15,604 nucleotides of DNA from Actinomycetota bacterium (GTDB taxonomy: Bacteria; Actinomycetota; Acidimicrobiia; Acidimicrobiales; BP-101): NCBI GenBank assembly GCA_030838265.1, contig JAUTXA010000091.1, positions 1 through 15,604 on the forward strand. Direction: 5' to 3'. Position numbers and translations under genes: made by a program. Position 1 is the first letter of the stretch. The number at the start of each line of letters is the position of its first letter. The notes beneath the pieces are model-generated. The model was not told where the DNA came from, did not search any database, and saw nothing but the letters and a program-made list of their open reading frames with translations. Positions 6,941 to 13,548 of the stretch are shown here, piece after piece.

Positions 6941-7807
6941 CTAGGGCACGGATTCGACCGCTTCGTCCGCCCGCGCCCCGCGGGAGAGGCCAACGATCAC
7001 GGTGGCGACCAACAGCCCGATGCCCCCGACGATCTGGATGAGCCGCAACGTCTCGTCGAGGAAGAGCCCGGCCAGGATGATGGCGAACAGGGCTTCGAGG
7101 GTCATGACGACCGACGTCTGGCCCGGGCCCAAGCGCTTGAGCCCGGCGAACATGAACGTGAAGGCGGCCGAGGTGGCGAGCCCGTTGCCGATCATGGCGG
7201 GCAGGTGGCCCGACGGCGATTGAAGATCGGAGAGCAGCACCCCTCGCAAGACGAACGAAAGCGACGCGCCGAGCGCCACCCATGCGCTGATGGTGAGGCT
7301 GTGGGTCCGGTGCACGAGGGCGTGGCTGACCGTGAGGTAGATGGCGAACGACACCGCCGAGCCGAGGGCGAAGACGACGCCCATGGTGGTGACGCTCACC
7401 GTCCCCCCACCGGTGACGACGAGGACGGTGCCTCCAGCCGAGAGGGCCAGGGCGATGGCGGTGCGTCGCCGCAGCGGCTCCCGTCCCGTCGCGGCCCCGA
7501 TGATCGCCACCACCGCCGGGTAGGCGTAGAAGAGGAGCGACACGGCCGCCGCAGACCCGCGCTGTAGAGCCGAGTAGAAGAAGGTCGACTCGATGGCGTA
7601 GCCGAAGAAGCCGAGCAGGAAGACGCGGACCCGCTCGCCCTCGAGGGGGAGAAGGGACCGTCGAGAGGCGGCCAGGATCACCAACAAGGCGGCGGCGGCC
7701 ACACCGAAGCGGATGCCGAGCACGGTGTTGACTCGGAACCCCGCAGTGGCCAGGTCGCGGTTGATGACGATGGTGATCCCGTAGCTGAAGGCTCCCGCCG
7801 CTACCAA
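6941..7807 (-). CDS. EamA/DMT-family transporter
   Basis: A 288-residue membrane protein with about ten hydrophobic helices in two homologous halves, the layout of EamA (drug/metabolite transporter) proteins. The first half has RFGVAAAALLVILAASRRSL and ESTFFYSALQRGSAAAVSLL; the second has SAFTFMFAGLKRLG-type residues (TSAAFTFMFAGLKRLGPGQ) followed by TLEALFAIILAGLFLDETLR, a hallmark of the C-terminal repeat. The family exports small metabolites or amino acids; the substrate is unknown. The start is uncertain: the only usual start codon is the TTG at 7807, which leaves helix 1 short, and no good Shine-Dalgarno is nearby. The acyl-CoA ligase stop (7839-7841) is 31 bp upstream on the same strand, so the two are probably one transcript. 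Confidence 0.86.
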   Translation of the reverse strand: MVAAGAFSYGITIVINRDLATAGFRVNTVLGIRFGVAAAALLVILAASRRSLLPLEGERVRVFLLGFFGYAIESTFFYSALQRGSAAAVSLLFYAYPAVVAIIGAATGREPLRRRTAIALALSAGGTVLVVTGGGTVSVTTMGVVFALGSAVSFAIYLTVSHALVHRTHSLTISAWVALGASLSFVLRGVLLSDLQSPSGHLPAMIGNGLATSAAFTFMFAGLKRLGPGQTSVVMTLEALFAIILAGLFLDETLRLIQIVGGIGLLVATVIVGLSRGARADEAVESVP

Positions 7808-7838
7808 CAGGGTGCCGGCGACGCTGCCGGCGGCCCTC

Positions 7839-9662
7839 TCAGCGGACGTAGAGGGCGTCGATCTCAGCGCTGTACTTCTGGTTGATGCCCCGGCGCTTGA
7901 GCTTCATCGTGGGCGTGAGCTCCTCGGAGTCGGGCTGCCACTCGTCGCGCAGGATCGTGAACTTCTTCACCTGCTCTACCCGGCTGAAGCGCTGGTTGGC
8001 TTCGGTCACACACCGCTCGACCTCGGCATGAATGGCGTCGTTGGTGGCCAGGTCGGAGATCGAGTCGAACTCGATGCCCTGGGACTTGGCCCAGGCGGGG
8101 GCAACTTCGGGGTCGAGGACGATGAGGGCGCTGATGAACGGCTTGTTGTCGCCGATGACGGCGGCCTGGCCGATGAGCGGGAAGGACTTGAGGGCGGACT
8201 CGATGTTGGCCGGGCTGATGTTCTTGCCCCCGCCGGTGATGATGAGCTCCTTCTTGCGGTCGACGATGCGGAAGTAGCCCTCGTCGTCAACCTCGCCGAT
8301 GTCACCGGAGTGCAGCCAGCCGTCGGCGTCGAGGGTCTCGGCCGTCTTCTCCTCGTCCTTCAGGTAGCCGACGAACACGTTGCCGCCCCGGCACACGACC
8401 TCGCCGTCTTCGAGCAGCTTGACCTCGCAGCCCGGGAAGGCCCGACCGACCGTGCCGACCTTGACGCGGTAGGGCTCCCAGGTCATGGGCCCGCAGCTCT
8501 CGGACATGCCGTAGATCTCTGACATGGGGATGCCGATGGCTCGGAACCACTCGAGCAGCTCGGGCGTGATCGGTGCCGCGCCGGTGACGGCGATCTCGAG
8601 CTGGTCGAGGCCGATCTGCTGGCGCACACCCCTGAAGGCGGCCTCGTCGAGGAAGTCCCAGGTCTGCTGCAGATCGTCGGGCAGCTTTCCGTCCCGGCCC
8701 AGCTCAGCCTGCTTCAGGGCGATCGGCTTGGCCGCCTCGACGCCCTCGTTGAACTTGTCGAGCACGCCCTGGCTGGCGAGGGCGGCGTTGACGCCCGAGT
8801 GGATCTTCTCCCACACCCGCGGCACGCCGAAGGTGGTGTTGGGATGGACCTCGCCGAGGTAGGCGGCCAGCTGGGCAGTCTCGGGGCAGGTCGTGACCTC
8901 GAGGCCGCCGGCCAGGGCCAGGTAGTGGGTCGACATCCGTTCGGCGATGTGGGCCATGGGCAGATACGACACGGCGCGCTTGCCGAGCGGGTCGAACTCG
9001 AGGAGCTTCAGGTAGGCCTCGGCGGTGAAGACGATGTTGTAGTGGGTGAGCATCACGCCCTTGGGCGGGCCGGTCGTCCCCGACGTGTAGATCACGGTGC
9101 AGAGGTCGTCGGGCTGCGCCACCTTGGCGGCCTCGGCGAGGTCGACCGGGTCGGTGCCGATGAGCTGGCTGAAGGGGATGACGCCGTCGCCGGCCTGGCC
9201 GTCGGGGTCGTGCAGGACGACGATGTGCTTCAGGTTGGGCAACTCGTCGCGGATCTTGAGGAAGCGCTCGAGGAAGCTGATGTCCTCGACGATGGCGATG
9301 GTGGCCTCGCAATGATCAACCAGGTACTGGACCTGGTCGGGCGACGACGAGTTGTAGATCGAGATCGAGGTGGCCCCGCACAGGGCCGCGCCGATGTCCG
9401 CGATGTGGAACTCGGGGATGTTCCGCATCATGAGGACGATCCGCCCGCCCCGCTCGAGCCCGAGCCCGGCCAGACCGGCGGCCATCCGGCAGGCCCGATC
9501 GCCGTACTCGCGGTAGGTCCACTCGCCCCACGAGTCGTCCTGGTTCTTCCACCGCAGGGCGACCTGGTCGGGGTGCTCGGTCACGGTACGCCGGAAGCGG
9601 GTGGGCACCGTCTCGCCGGCGACGACCTGGTCCAGCTCTTCCTTGGTCACGGTGTGTTGCAT
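7839..9662 (-). CDS. Long-chain acyl-CoA synthetase (AMP-forming, FadD/FAA1 type)
   Basis: A 607-residue ANL-superfamily enzyme that activates a fatty acid to acyl-AMP and then acyl-CoA. Motifs in order: phosphate loop YTSGTTGPPKG (192-202); gate region LPMAHIAERM (about 234-243); adenine motif YGMSES (384-389); SGD (452-454); hinge DRKKELIITGGGKNISP (468-484); catalytic lysine K587 in TPTMKLKR. Length and the insert between 290 and 350 match the COG1022 long-chain type rather than shorter acetyl/propionyl-CoA synthetases. The ATG at 9662 is the natural start. The gene diverges from the peroxiredoxin across 106 bp that contain a 10-bp palindrome, and the EamA gene follows it. The chain-length preference cannot be read from sequence alone. 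Lipid beta-oxidation or lipid synthesis are both possible roles; the thiolase in this window favours degradation. Confidence 0.94.
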   Translation of the reverse strand: MQHTVTKEELDQVVAGETVPTRFRRTVTEHPDQVALRWKNQDDSWGEWTYREYGDRACRMAAGLAGLGLERGGRIVLMMRNIPEFHIADIGAALCGATSISIYNSSSPDQVQYLVDHCEATIAIVEDISFLERFLKIRDELPNLKHIVVLHDPDGQAGDGVIPFSQLIGTDPVDLAEAAKVAQPDDLCTVIYTSGTTGPPKGVMLTHYNIVFTAEAYLKLLEFDPLGKRAVSYLPMAHIAERMSTHYLALAGGLEVTTCPETAQLAAYLGEVHPNTTFGVPRVWEKIHSGVNAALASQGVLDKFNEGVEAAKPIALKQAELGRDGKLPDDLQQTWDFLDEAAFRGVRQQIGLDQLEIAVTGAAPITPELLEWFRAIGIPMSEIYGMSESCGPMTWEPYRVKVGTVGRAFPGCEVKLLEDGEVVCRGGNVFVGYLKDEEKTAETLDADGWLHSGDIGEVDDEGYFRIVDRKKELIITGGGKNISPANIESALKSFPLIGQAAVIGDNKPFISALIVLDPEVAPAWAKSQGIEFDSISDLATNDAIHAEVERCVTEANQRFSRVEQVKKFTILRDEWQPDSEELTPTMKLKRRGINQKYSAEIDALYVR

Positions 9663-9709
9663 GTCACATATTCAAGCCGCTCTGGCGTTTCCGCTGCTGG
9701 CGGAATTGT

Positions 9710-9719
9710 TGACCGGTCA
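9710..9719. promoter_or_regulatory. 10-bp palindrome TGACCGGTCA in the ligase/peroxiredoxin divergent promoter
   Basis: A perfect palindrome located between the two start codons (9662 and 9769). TTGACC (9709-9714) inside it resembles a -35 element for the peroxiredoxin, and TATTGT (9727-9732) a -10, but their spacing is only 12 bp. The central GACCGGTC recurs upstream of the thiolase at 14129-14136. A TetR-type operator is a reasonable guess. Confidence 0.35.
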
Positions 9720-9768
9720 GGTCGGTTATTGTCGGAGCAGAGAGAACCCACTCCCCGGGAGGGACCAG

Positions 9769-10404
9769 ATGACTGTGCGACTGGGCGACGACGCCCCCGA
9801 CTTCACGGCCGAGACCACTGAAGGCAAGATCAACCTCTACGAGTACCTGGGCGACGGTTGGGGCGTGCTCTTCAGCCACCCGAGGGATTTCACGCCGGTG
9901 TGCACCACCGAGCTCGGCGCCGTGGCCCGCCTCAAGCCGGAGTTTGCCAAGCGCAACACCAAGGTCATCGCCGTCAGCGTCGACCCCGTCGAGTCTCACG
10001 AGAAGTGGGTGAGCGACATCGAAGAGGTCAACGGGGTGAAGATGAACTACCCCATCATCGGCGACGAGGACCACACCGTCGCTGACCTCTACGACATGAT
10101 CCACCCGAACGCCAGCGACACGGCGACGGTGCGATCCGTCTTCGTCATCGGGCCCGACAAGAAGGTGAAGCTGCAGATCACCTATCCCGCCTCGACGGGC
10201 CGGAACTTCGACGAGATCCTCCGGGTCATCGACTCCCTGCAGCTGACCGCCAACCACAAGGTGGCCACGCCGGCCGACTGGAAGTTCGGCGAGGACGTCA
10301 TCATCGTGCCCGCAGTCTCCGACGAGGAGGCCAAGGAGAAGTTCCCCAACGGCTGGGACGCCAAGAAGCCGTACCTCCGCTTCACCAAGCAGCCGACCCC
10401 GTAG
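9769..10404 (+). CDS. 1-Cys peroxiredoxin (Prx6 subfamily)
   Basis: A 211-residue peroxidase of the Prx6 group, which reduces hydrogen peroxide and organic or lipid hydroperoxides. The active-site segment is HPRDFTPVCTTELG with peroxidatic C45, the only cysteine in the protein, so an external thiol must resolve it. T42 and the later R in ATVRSVFVIGPDKK complete the usual catalytic set. The long C-terminal domain (NFDEILRVIDSLQ through GWDAKKPYLRFTKQPTP) is typical of Prx6 and absent from AhpC/Tsa types. The ATG at 9769 has GGGAGGG about five bases upstream; upstream codons in the same frame belong to the intergenic region. It is transcribed away from the acyl-CoA ligase. With two OsmC-type genes nearby it forms part of a peroxide-handling neighbourhood. 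Confidence 0.95.
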   Translation: MTVRLGDDAPDFTAETTEGKINLYEYLGDGWGVLFSHPRDFTPVCTTELGAVARLKPEFAKRNTKVIAVSVDPVESHEKWVSDIEEVNGVKMNYPIIGDEDHTVADLYDMIHPNASDTATVRSVFVIGPDKKVKLQITYPASTGRNFDEILRVIDSLQLTANHKVATPADWKFGEDVIIVPAVSDEEAKEKFPNGWDAKKPYLRFTKQPTP

Positions 10405-10497
10405 TCAGCTCGCCTTCGGCTTCGCATCGAGCTCCCGTGCGGGCAGAAAGATCTGCTCGAGCGGGAGCTCGAACGCGTCTGCGATCCTGACTGAAGA
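10405..10497 (-). pseudogene. Displaced 3' end of an XRE regulator gene
   Basis: On the minus strand this reads IADAFELPLEQIFLPARELD followed by AKPKAS and TGA at 10407-10405, nearly the same as the C-terminus of the intact XRE gene at 12793-13011 (which ends in RQQQF). At the DNA level 60 of 64 bases match over 10427-10490. Homology stops near 10490-10497 and no helix-turn-helix part exists. It therefore looks like a gene fragment. Its stop codon directly abuts the peroxiredoxin stop (10402-10404). Confidence 0.7.
10427..10490. repeat. 64-bp direct repeat, copy A
   Basis: Matches 12812-12875 at 60 of 64 positions in the same orientation, including a run of 32 identical bases. Each copy holds an 11-bp inverted repeat (TCGAGCTCCCG at 10427-10437, CGGGAGCTCGA at 10462-10472) around a smaller hairpin GCAGA-AAGA-TCTGC. 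The hairpin begins 23 bases after the peroxiredoxin stop and could act as a weak terminator, though no T-run follows. Confidence 0.85.
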
Positions 10498-10531
10498 GAA
10501 TGGGCGCTTGGCGGCTTGTGGAGGGGTGGGG

Positions 10532-11347
10532 GTGCGGGTCTTTCGAGTCCTGATCGGGGCGCTGGTCCTCGTCATCCTCGTCGCGCCGGTGGAGCGGTCA
10601 TCGGCCGAGGCCGGCAGGTACGAGGGGTTCCACGTCGACGTCGGGCCGGTCTCCGAACGAGACAGCCGCGTCGTGCTCACCATCACCTCGGCCTGCGACG
10701 GCGACATCCCCTACCAGTTCTGGACGGGCCGAAGAGCGCCCGCCGGAGCCACCATTGTCTCTCAGAGCTCGTTCGACGCCCGGGGCTCGGCAGCCACGCC
10801 AGGGGCGGACTACGTCGAGCAGAGTGGGTCGTTCACGTTGTCGAAGTCCAAGCGGGTGACCATCGAGGTCCCCTTGGTCGACAACTCGACGGCCGAACCG
10901 CTCGAGCACGTCGTCATCCTCTTCGAGTCACCCGTCCAAGCCGGGGTCATCGCCGGGGACACGTACCGCTGCACGTCGAACGCGGCTGACCCAGATCGGA
11001 CCTACATCGAGTCGGCGTTCACCATCGTCGACGACGACCCCGCCGCGGCCAACGACTCCGGACCCCCCGCGGCAGCGGCCCCCTCGGGCTCGTCCGGTCC
11101 GAAGCGGCCCGCGTCGGGAGCAGGCACCGCCACCACGACGCCGGGCCAGCCCGCGCCCCGGGCCACCCCCAGCCCCGTGGTCCCGGCCAACGACGAGATC
11201 CGGAGCGCAGCAGGGGTCAAGCTTGTCGGCGCCGCGCTGGCCTCGAAATCAGCAGGGGACTCGGGCCCACGACTCCCGGCGGCGGCCGCTGCTCTTCTCG
11301 TCCTGCTTGCGGCGGGTGCGTGGCTCAGATGGCGCCGGACGTGGTGA
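10532..11347 (+). CDS. Membrane-anchored surface protein with Calx-beta-like domain
   Basis: A 271-residue exported protein from the GTG at 10532, which has GGAGG seven bases upstream. It begins with a signal peptide (MRVFRVLIGALVLVILVAP). The extracellular part (about 45-170) resembles a Calx-beta domain: SAATPGADYVEQSGSFTL, KRVTIEVPLVDNS, EPLEHVVILFESP and the terminal IVDDDP. Two cysteines there (in SACDGD and YRCTS) may form a disulfide. A Pro/Ala/Ser/Gly/Thr-rich linker (about 171-235) follows, then a membrane helix (PAAAAALLVLLAAGAWL) with the basic tail RWRRTW. Calx-beta domains bind calcium or mediate adhesion in other proteins; the role here is unknown. Its last 19 bases overlap the sigma-factor gene, so the two are probably translated together and the surface protein may be a sensor or a target of that regulator. 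Confidence 0.75.
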   Translation: MRVFRVLIGALVLVILVAPVERSSAEAGRYEGFHVDVGPVSERDSRVVLTITSACDGDIPYQFWTGRRAPAGATIVSQSSFDARGSAATPGADYVEQSGSFTLSKSKRVTIEVPLVDNSTAEPLEHVVILFESPVQAGVIAGDTYRCTSNAADPDRTYIESAFTIVDDDPAAANDSGPPAAAAPSGSSGPKRPASGAGTATTTPGQPAPRATPSPVVPANDEIRSAAGVKLVGAALASKSAGDSGPRLPAAAAALLVLLAAGAWLRWRRTW

Positions 11348-11826
11348 CCACCTTTCCGGGGTTTGAGGCCTGGTACCTGGCCGAGCATCCCAAGGTCCTC
11401 GCCACGTTGGTCTTCGTCAGCGGCAACGCCGACGTGGCCCGCGAGGCGACCGACGAGGCCTTCGCCCGCGCCCTGGCCCGCTGGTCGCGCCTTCGGGAGA
11501 TGGAGTCTCCTGGGGGCTGGCTCTACACCGTCGCTCTCAACCTGGTGAAGCGGCACGCCAAGCGATCAGCCGCCGAGCGACAGGCCCTGGGCACCGCCGA
11601 CGTGCCGCTGATCTGGACCGACCGCACCACCGAGCTGTGGTCCGTCGTCCAGAGCCTGCCTCCGCGCCAGCGCGCCGCCGTCGTCCTTCGCTACCTGCTC
11701 GACATGAAGGAACGAGAGATCGCCGACGTGATGCAGATCTCTCCCGGAACCGTGGCCTCGACGCTCGCGTCGGCCCGCCTTCGGCTGGCCGGCTGGCTCG
11801 TCGACGACCACGAGGAGGCCCGATGA
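11329..11826 (+). CDS. ECF sigma factor (sigma-70 family)
   Basis: A 165-residue ECF-type sigma factor. Region 2 (about 8-80) contains FVSGNADVAREATDEAFARA, the -10-recognition helix area and GGWLYTVALNLVKRHAKRS. Region 4 (about 103-160) has LPPRQRAAVVLRYLLDMKER and the helix-turn-helix EIADVMQISPGTVASTLASA, which contacts the -35 element. There are no regions 1 or 3 and no C-terminal SnoaL-type extension. The ATG at 11329 lies inside the end of the surface-protein gene; a GTG at 11320 is also possible and neither has a strong Shine-Dalgarno, as expected for coupled translation. Its TGA overlaps the ATG of the next gene (ATGA at 11823-11826). The following single-pass membrane protein is the likely anti-sigma factor. 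Confidence 0.92.
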   Translation: MAPDVVTTFPGFEAWYLAEHPKVLATLVFVSGNADVAREATDEAFARALARWSRLREMESPGGWLYTVALNLVKRHAKRSAAERQALGTADVPLIWTDRTTELWSVVQSLPPRQRAAVVLRYLLDMKEREIADVMQISPGTVASTLASARLRLAGWLVDDHEEAR

Positions 11827-12284
11827 CTGATGTCGTGACGCTGCTTCACGAGCTGGTCGACCACCCCGTCGCTGCGCCGGCTCCGCTCGAGTCGCTCCTC
11901 GAGCGGGGGCGTCGTCGCCGGCTGCGTCGCATGATCGCGGCCGGCGGCGTCTCGCTGGCGCTCGTTGCGGGGGTGCTGGGCCTGGCCGCCATGATCGGAG
12001 GGCCGGGGCCGGGGCCGGTGCGTGTCAGGGTCACGGGTCCAGGCGTCAAGCAGGCCAGCTACCGGGCGACGGCGTCGGGCGGCTACCTGGCGAAGGGTGA
12101 ATGGAGCCTGACCATCGTCCGCGACGGGAAGACGATCAATTACGCCAGCGGCTCGAGCCCGGCCTGCGGCGACAACGGGACCATCCGACCGGGTGACCGC
12201 GTCCTCGCCGAGATCCGGAGCGACAGCTCGTCCCTCGAGGTTGGCCAAGGGGTGACGTGTCGAAGTTCACAGCCCTCGCAATGA
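11823..12284 (+). CDS. Single-pass membrane protein, putative anti-sigma factor
   Basis: A 153-residue protein with a short cytoplasmic N-terminus (MTDVVTLLHELVDHPVAAPA), a strongly basic stretch (ERGRRRRLRRM), one membrane helix (about 38-60, IAAGGVSLALVAGVLGLAAM) and an extracytoplasmic domain of about 90 residues with two cysteines (in SSPACGDNG and GVTCRSS), possibly a disulfide. Topology and position directly after a sigma factor, with ATGA overlap, fit a membrane-bound regulator of that sigma factor. It lacks the HxxxCxxC zinc motif of ZAS-type anti-sigma factors and I recognise no defined anti-sigma fold, so the role rests on context. The outer domain would be the sensing part. Confidence 0.6.
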   Translation: MTDVVTLLHELVDHPVAAPAPLESLLERGRRRRLRRMIAAGGVSLALVAGVLGLAAMIGGPGPGPVRVRVTGPGVKQASYRATASGGYLAKGEWSLTIVRDGKTINYASGSSPACGDNGTIRPGDRVLAEIRSDSSSLEVGQGVTCRSSQPSQ

Positions 12285-12346
12285 AGAAATCGGCAGTCGC
12301 GAGGCTTATGGTCATATCGGGCAAAAGCCCGCCGACCAGGGGGTAG
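12281..12346 (+). other. Micro-ORF and hairpin between anti-sigma-like and secreted-protein genes
   Basis: ATG at 12281 overlaps the preceding TGA (ATGA) and opens 21 codons ending in TAG at 12344-12346, four bases before the next ATG. The predicted peptide begins MKKSAVARLMVISGKS. Codon use (AAA, ATA, CTT, GCA) is unlike the neighbours, so it is probably not a functional protein; a leader peptide is possible. Within it, TGGTC/GACCA encloses CGGGC-AAAA-GCCCG (12309-12338), a two-tier hairpin in the leader of the next gene. The region is locally less GC-rich. Confidence 0.25.
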
Positions 12347-12350
12347 GGAA

Positions 12351-12788
12351 ATGAAGTCGAAGCTGGGGTTGGCATTGTTGACGGCGGTCGCGTTGCTGCT
12401 GTCCATCGGGTCACCGGCGCACGCCGCCACTCGGGAGTTCCGGTACGTGGCCAACGACGACGAGGCCCACATCGTGTCGTCGTTCGAGAATGTGCCGGGC
12501 ATTGCGCCGCGGGGGATCATGACGGTGGAGCCGACCGGTTCCAGCATCACGATCCACGTCGACGACGCCGCCACATTGACGGGCGAGACCATCGCCATCG
12601 AGCTGTACACGAACAGGACCTACTCGGACCTGTGCGTGGCCGACGGGGAGACCCGCACCCTGAGCGGCCTCACCGCGGGGACGCCGCTCCGCATCACGAT
12701 CGGCGGCACGCCCGGGCCGTACTCGATCCACGCGCACTGCACCGGTGTAGCCACGACCGGCGTCGCAACCTTTACCGGCGTCAGCTAG
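12351..12788 (+). CDS. Small secreted protein of unknown function
   Basis: A 145-residue protein with a clear signal peptide: MKSKLGLALL, a hydrophobic core TAVALLLSIG, and a likely cleavage after AHA in SPAHAATRE. The mature part (about 119 residues) is rich in Thr, Gly, Val and Ile and probably beta-sheet (ITIHVDDAATLTGETIAIEL, LSGLTAGTPLRITIGG), with two cysteines (in DLCVADG and AHCTG) that may form a disulfide. No membrane anchor or catalytic motif is seen. The ATG at 12351 is preceded by GGGTAGGG. It is the last gene of the sigma-factor module and may be a target of that regulator or the partner of the Calx-beta protein; both are inference. I do not recognise the family. Confidence 0.7.
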   Translation: MKSKLGLALLTAVALLLSIGSPAHAATREFRYVANDDEAHIVSSFENVPGIAPRGIMTVEPTGSSITIHVDDAATLTGETIAIELYTNRTYSDLCVADGETRTLSGLTAGTPLRITIGGTPGPYSIHAHCTGVATTGVATFTGVS

Positions 12789-12792
12789 CCAG

Positions 12793-13011
12793 TCAGAACT
12801 GCTGTTGACGGTCGAGCTCCCGGGCGGGCAGGAAGATCTGCTCGAGCGGGAGCTCGAACGCGTCAGCGATCTTGAAGGCGAGGGGCAGGCTCGGGTCGTA
12901 CTTGCCCTTCTCGATCGAGATGATCGTCTGCCTGCTCACACCCACTCGCACGGCCAGGTCGACCTGCGTCCACCGCCGCTCATCCCGCAGCTCGGCCAGT
13001 CGGTTGTTCAC
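12793..13011 (-). CDS. Small XRE-family (Cro/C1-type) transcriptional regulator
   Basis: A 72-residue single-domain helix-turn-helix protein: NNRLAELRDERRWTQVDLAV, then RVGVSRQTIISIEKGKYDPS with the recognition helix, then PLAFKIADAFELPLEQIF. This is the YozG-like short XRE type, usually about 65-75 residues. The GTG at 13011 gives the standard N-terminus (M-NNRLxELR); the upstream open frame has no family match. Its partner is probably the four-helix membrane protein 73 bp upstream on the same strand, since short XRE regulators are often encoded beside small integral membrane proteins. Its 3' end is duplicated at 10427-10490. It may bind the palindrome at 13549-13588, but nothing here proves that. 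The stop is convergent with the secreted-protein gene, four bases apart. Confidence 0.87.
   Translation of the reverse strand: MNNRLAELRDERRWTQVDLAVRVGVSRQTIISIEKGKYDPSLPLAFKIADAFELPLEQIFLPARELDRQQQF
12812..12875. repeat. 64-bp direct repeat, copy B (inside the XRE gene 3' end)
   Basis: Same element as 10427-10490, here forming the C-terminal coding part of the intact XRE gene. The 11-bp inverted repeat is preserved (12812-12822 with 12847-12857), and the inner hairpin keeps pairing in RNA because the A-to-G change makes a G-U pair. On the plus strand it begins 24 bases after the stop of the secreted-protein gene. The two copies enclose 10491-12811. Confidence 0.85.
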
Positions 13012-13084
13012 CTCAACGCGATTCCCACGACGGTGTACACCGGGTGTCGACCGAGCTCCATCTCTGAGTGTGCTCGAGACCCGT

Positions 13085-13540
13085 TCATTCGCCGGTGAGC
13101 TTCGAGCGCAGCCGCTGGGCCGTGATGATGAAGAACACAACGCCGAAGGCCGCGACGTTTAAGGGGTCGGGATTGCCTAGCCCGAAGACGCGGATGGCGA
13201 GTCCAAACAACACGAGGGCGGGCAGGCCCACGAACAGGGTGACGAGCGCTGCTCGCTCGAGGGTGTGGCGCTCGATGCCCTCGCGCCGCAAATCGTCTCG
13301 CCACTCGTAGGCCTGGTCGGCCCACAGGCCGGCCAGGCAGATGCCCCCGACCACCAGCGAGGCGAGTCCCAGGAATCGGTGGTGCCTCCAGAGCAGGCTG
13401 CTCGCGAACACGCCACCACCGGCGACGATTGCCAACACGAATCCGAAGCCCGGCGAGCGAATCACTTTCACCAAGCCCGGCTGGTGCGATCGAGTGCCCG
13501 GCTCGGACCCGATTGGCCCCCCGGCATGCGTTTCCCCCAT
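13085..13540 (-). CDS. Four-helix integral membrane protein, probable partner of the XRE regulator
   Basis: A 151-residue protein starting at the ATG at 13540 (MGETHAGGPIGSEPG). After a hydrophilic N-terminus of about 35 residues come four hydrophobic helices: GFGFVLAIVAGGGVFASSLL, LGLASLVVGGICLAGLWADQ, AALVTLFVGLPALVLFGLAI and LNVAAFGVVFFIITAQRL. Between helices 2 and 3 is a charged loop (YEWRDDLRREGIERHTLER). The layout resembles the small DUF membrane proteins that neighbour short XRE regulators, but I cannot assign a family. Start choice: TACGGT ends six bases before this ATG and TTGACA lies 18 bp further upstream, which fits a leaderless transcript; the open frame extends upstream to a TTG at 13576 that falls inside this promoter. 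Confidence 0.72.
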   Translation of the reverse strand: MGETHAGGPIGSEPGTRSHQPGLVKVIRSPGFGFVLAIVAGGGVFASSLLWRHHRFLGLASLVVGGICLAGLWADQAYEWRDDLRREGIERHTLERAALVTLFVGLPALVLFGLAIRVFGLGNPDPLNVAAFGVVFFIITAQRLRSKLTGE

Positions 13541-13548
13541 AGCCGCAC

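Noticed and set aside
12301..12350. c-di-GMP-I (GEMM) riboswitch upstream of the secreted-protein gene
   Set aside because: The hairpin and a few conserved-looking bases recall it, but the two-helix core with its GGGCAAACC- and GCAAAGCC-type motifs cannot be aligned.
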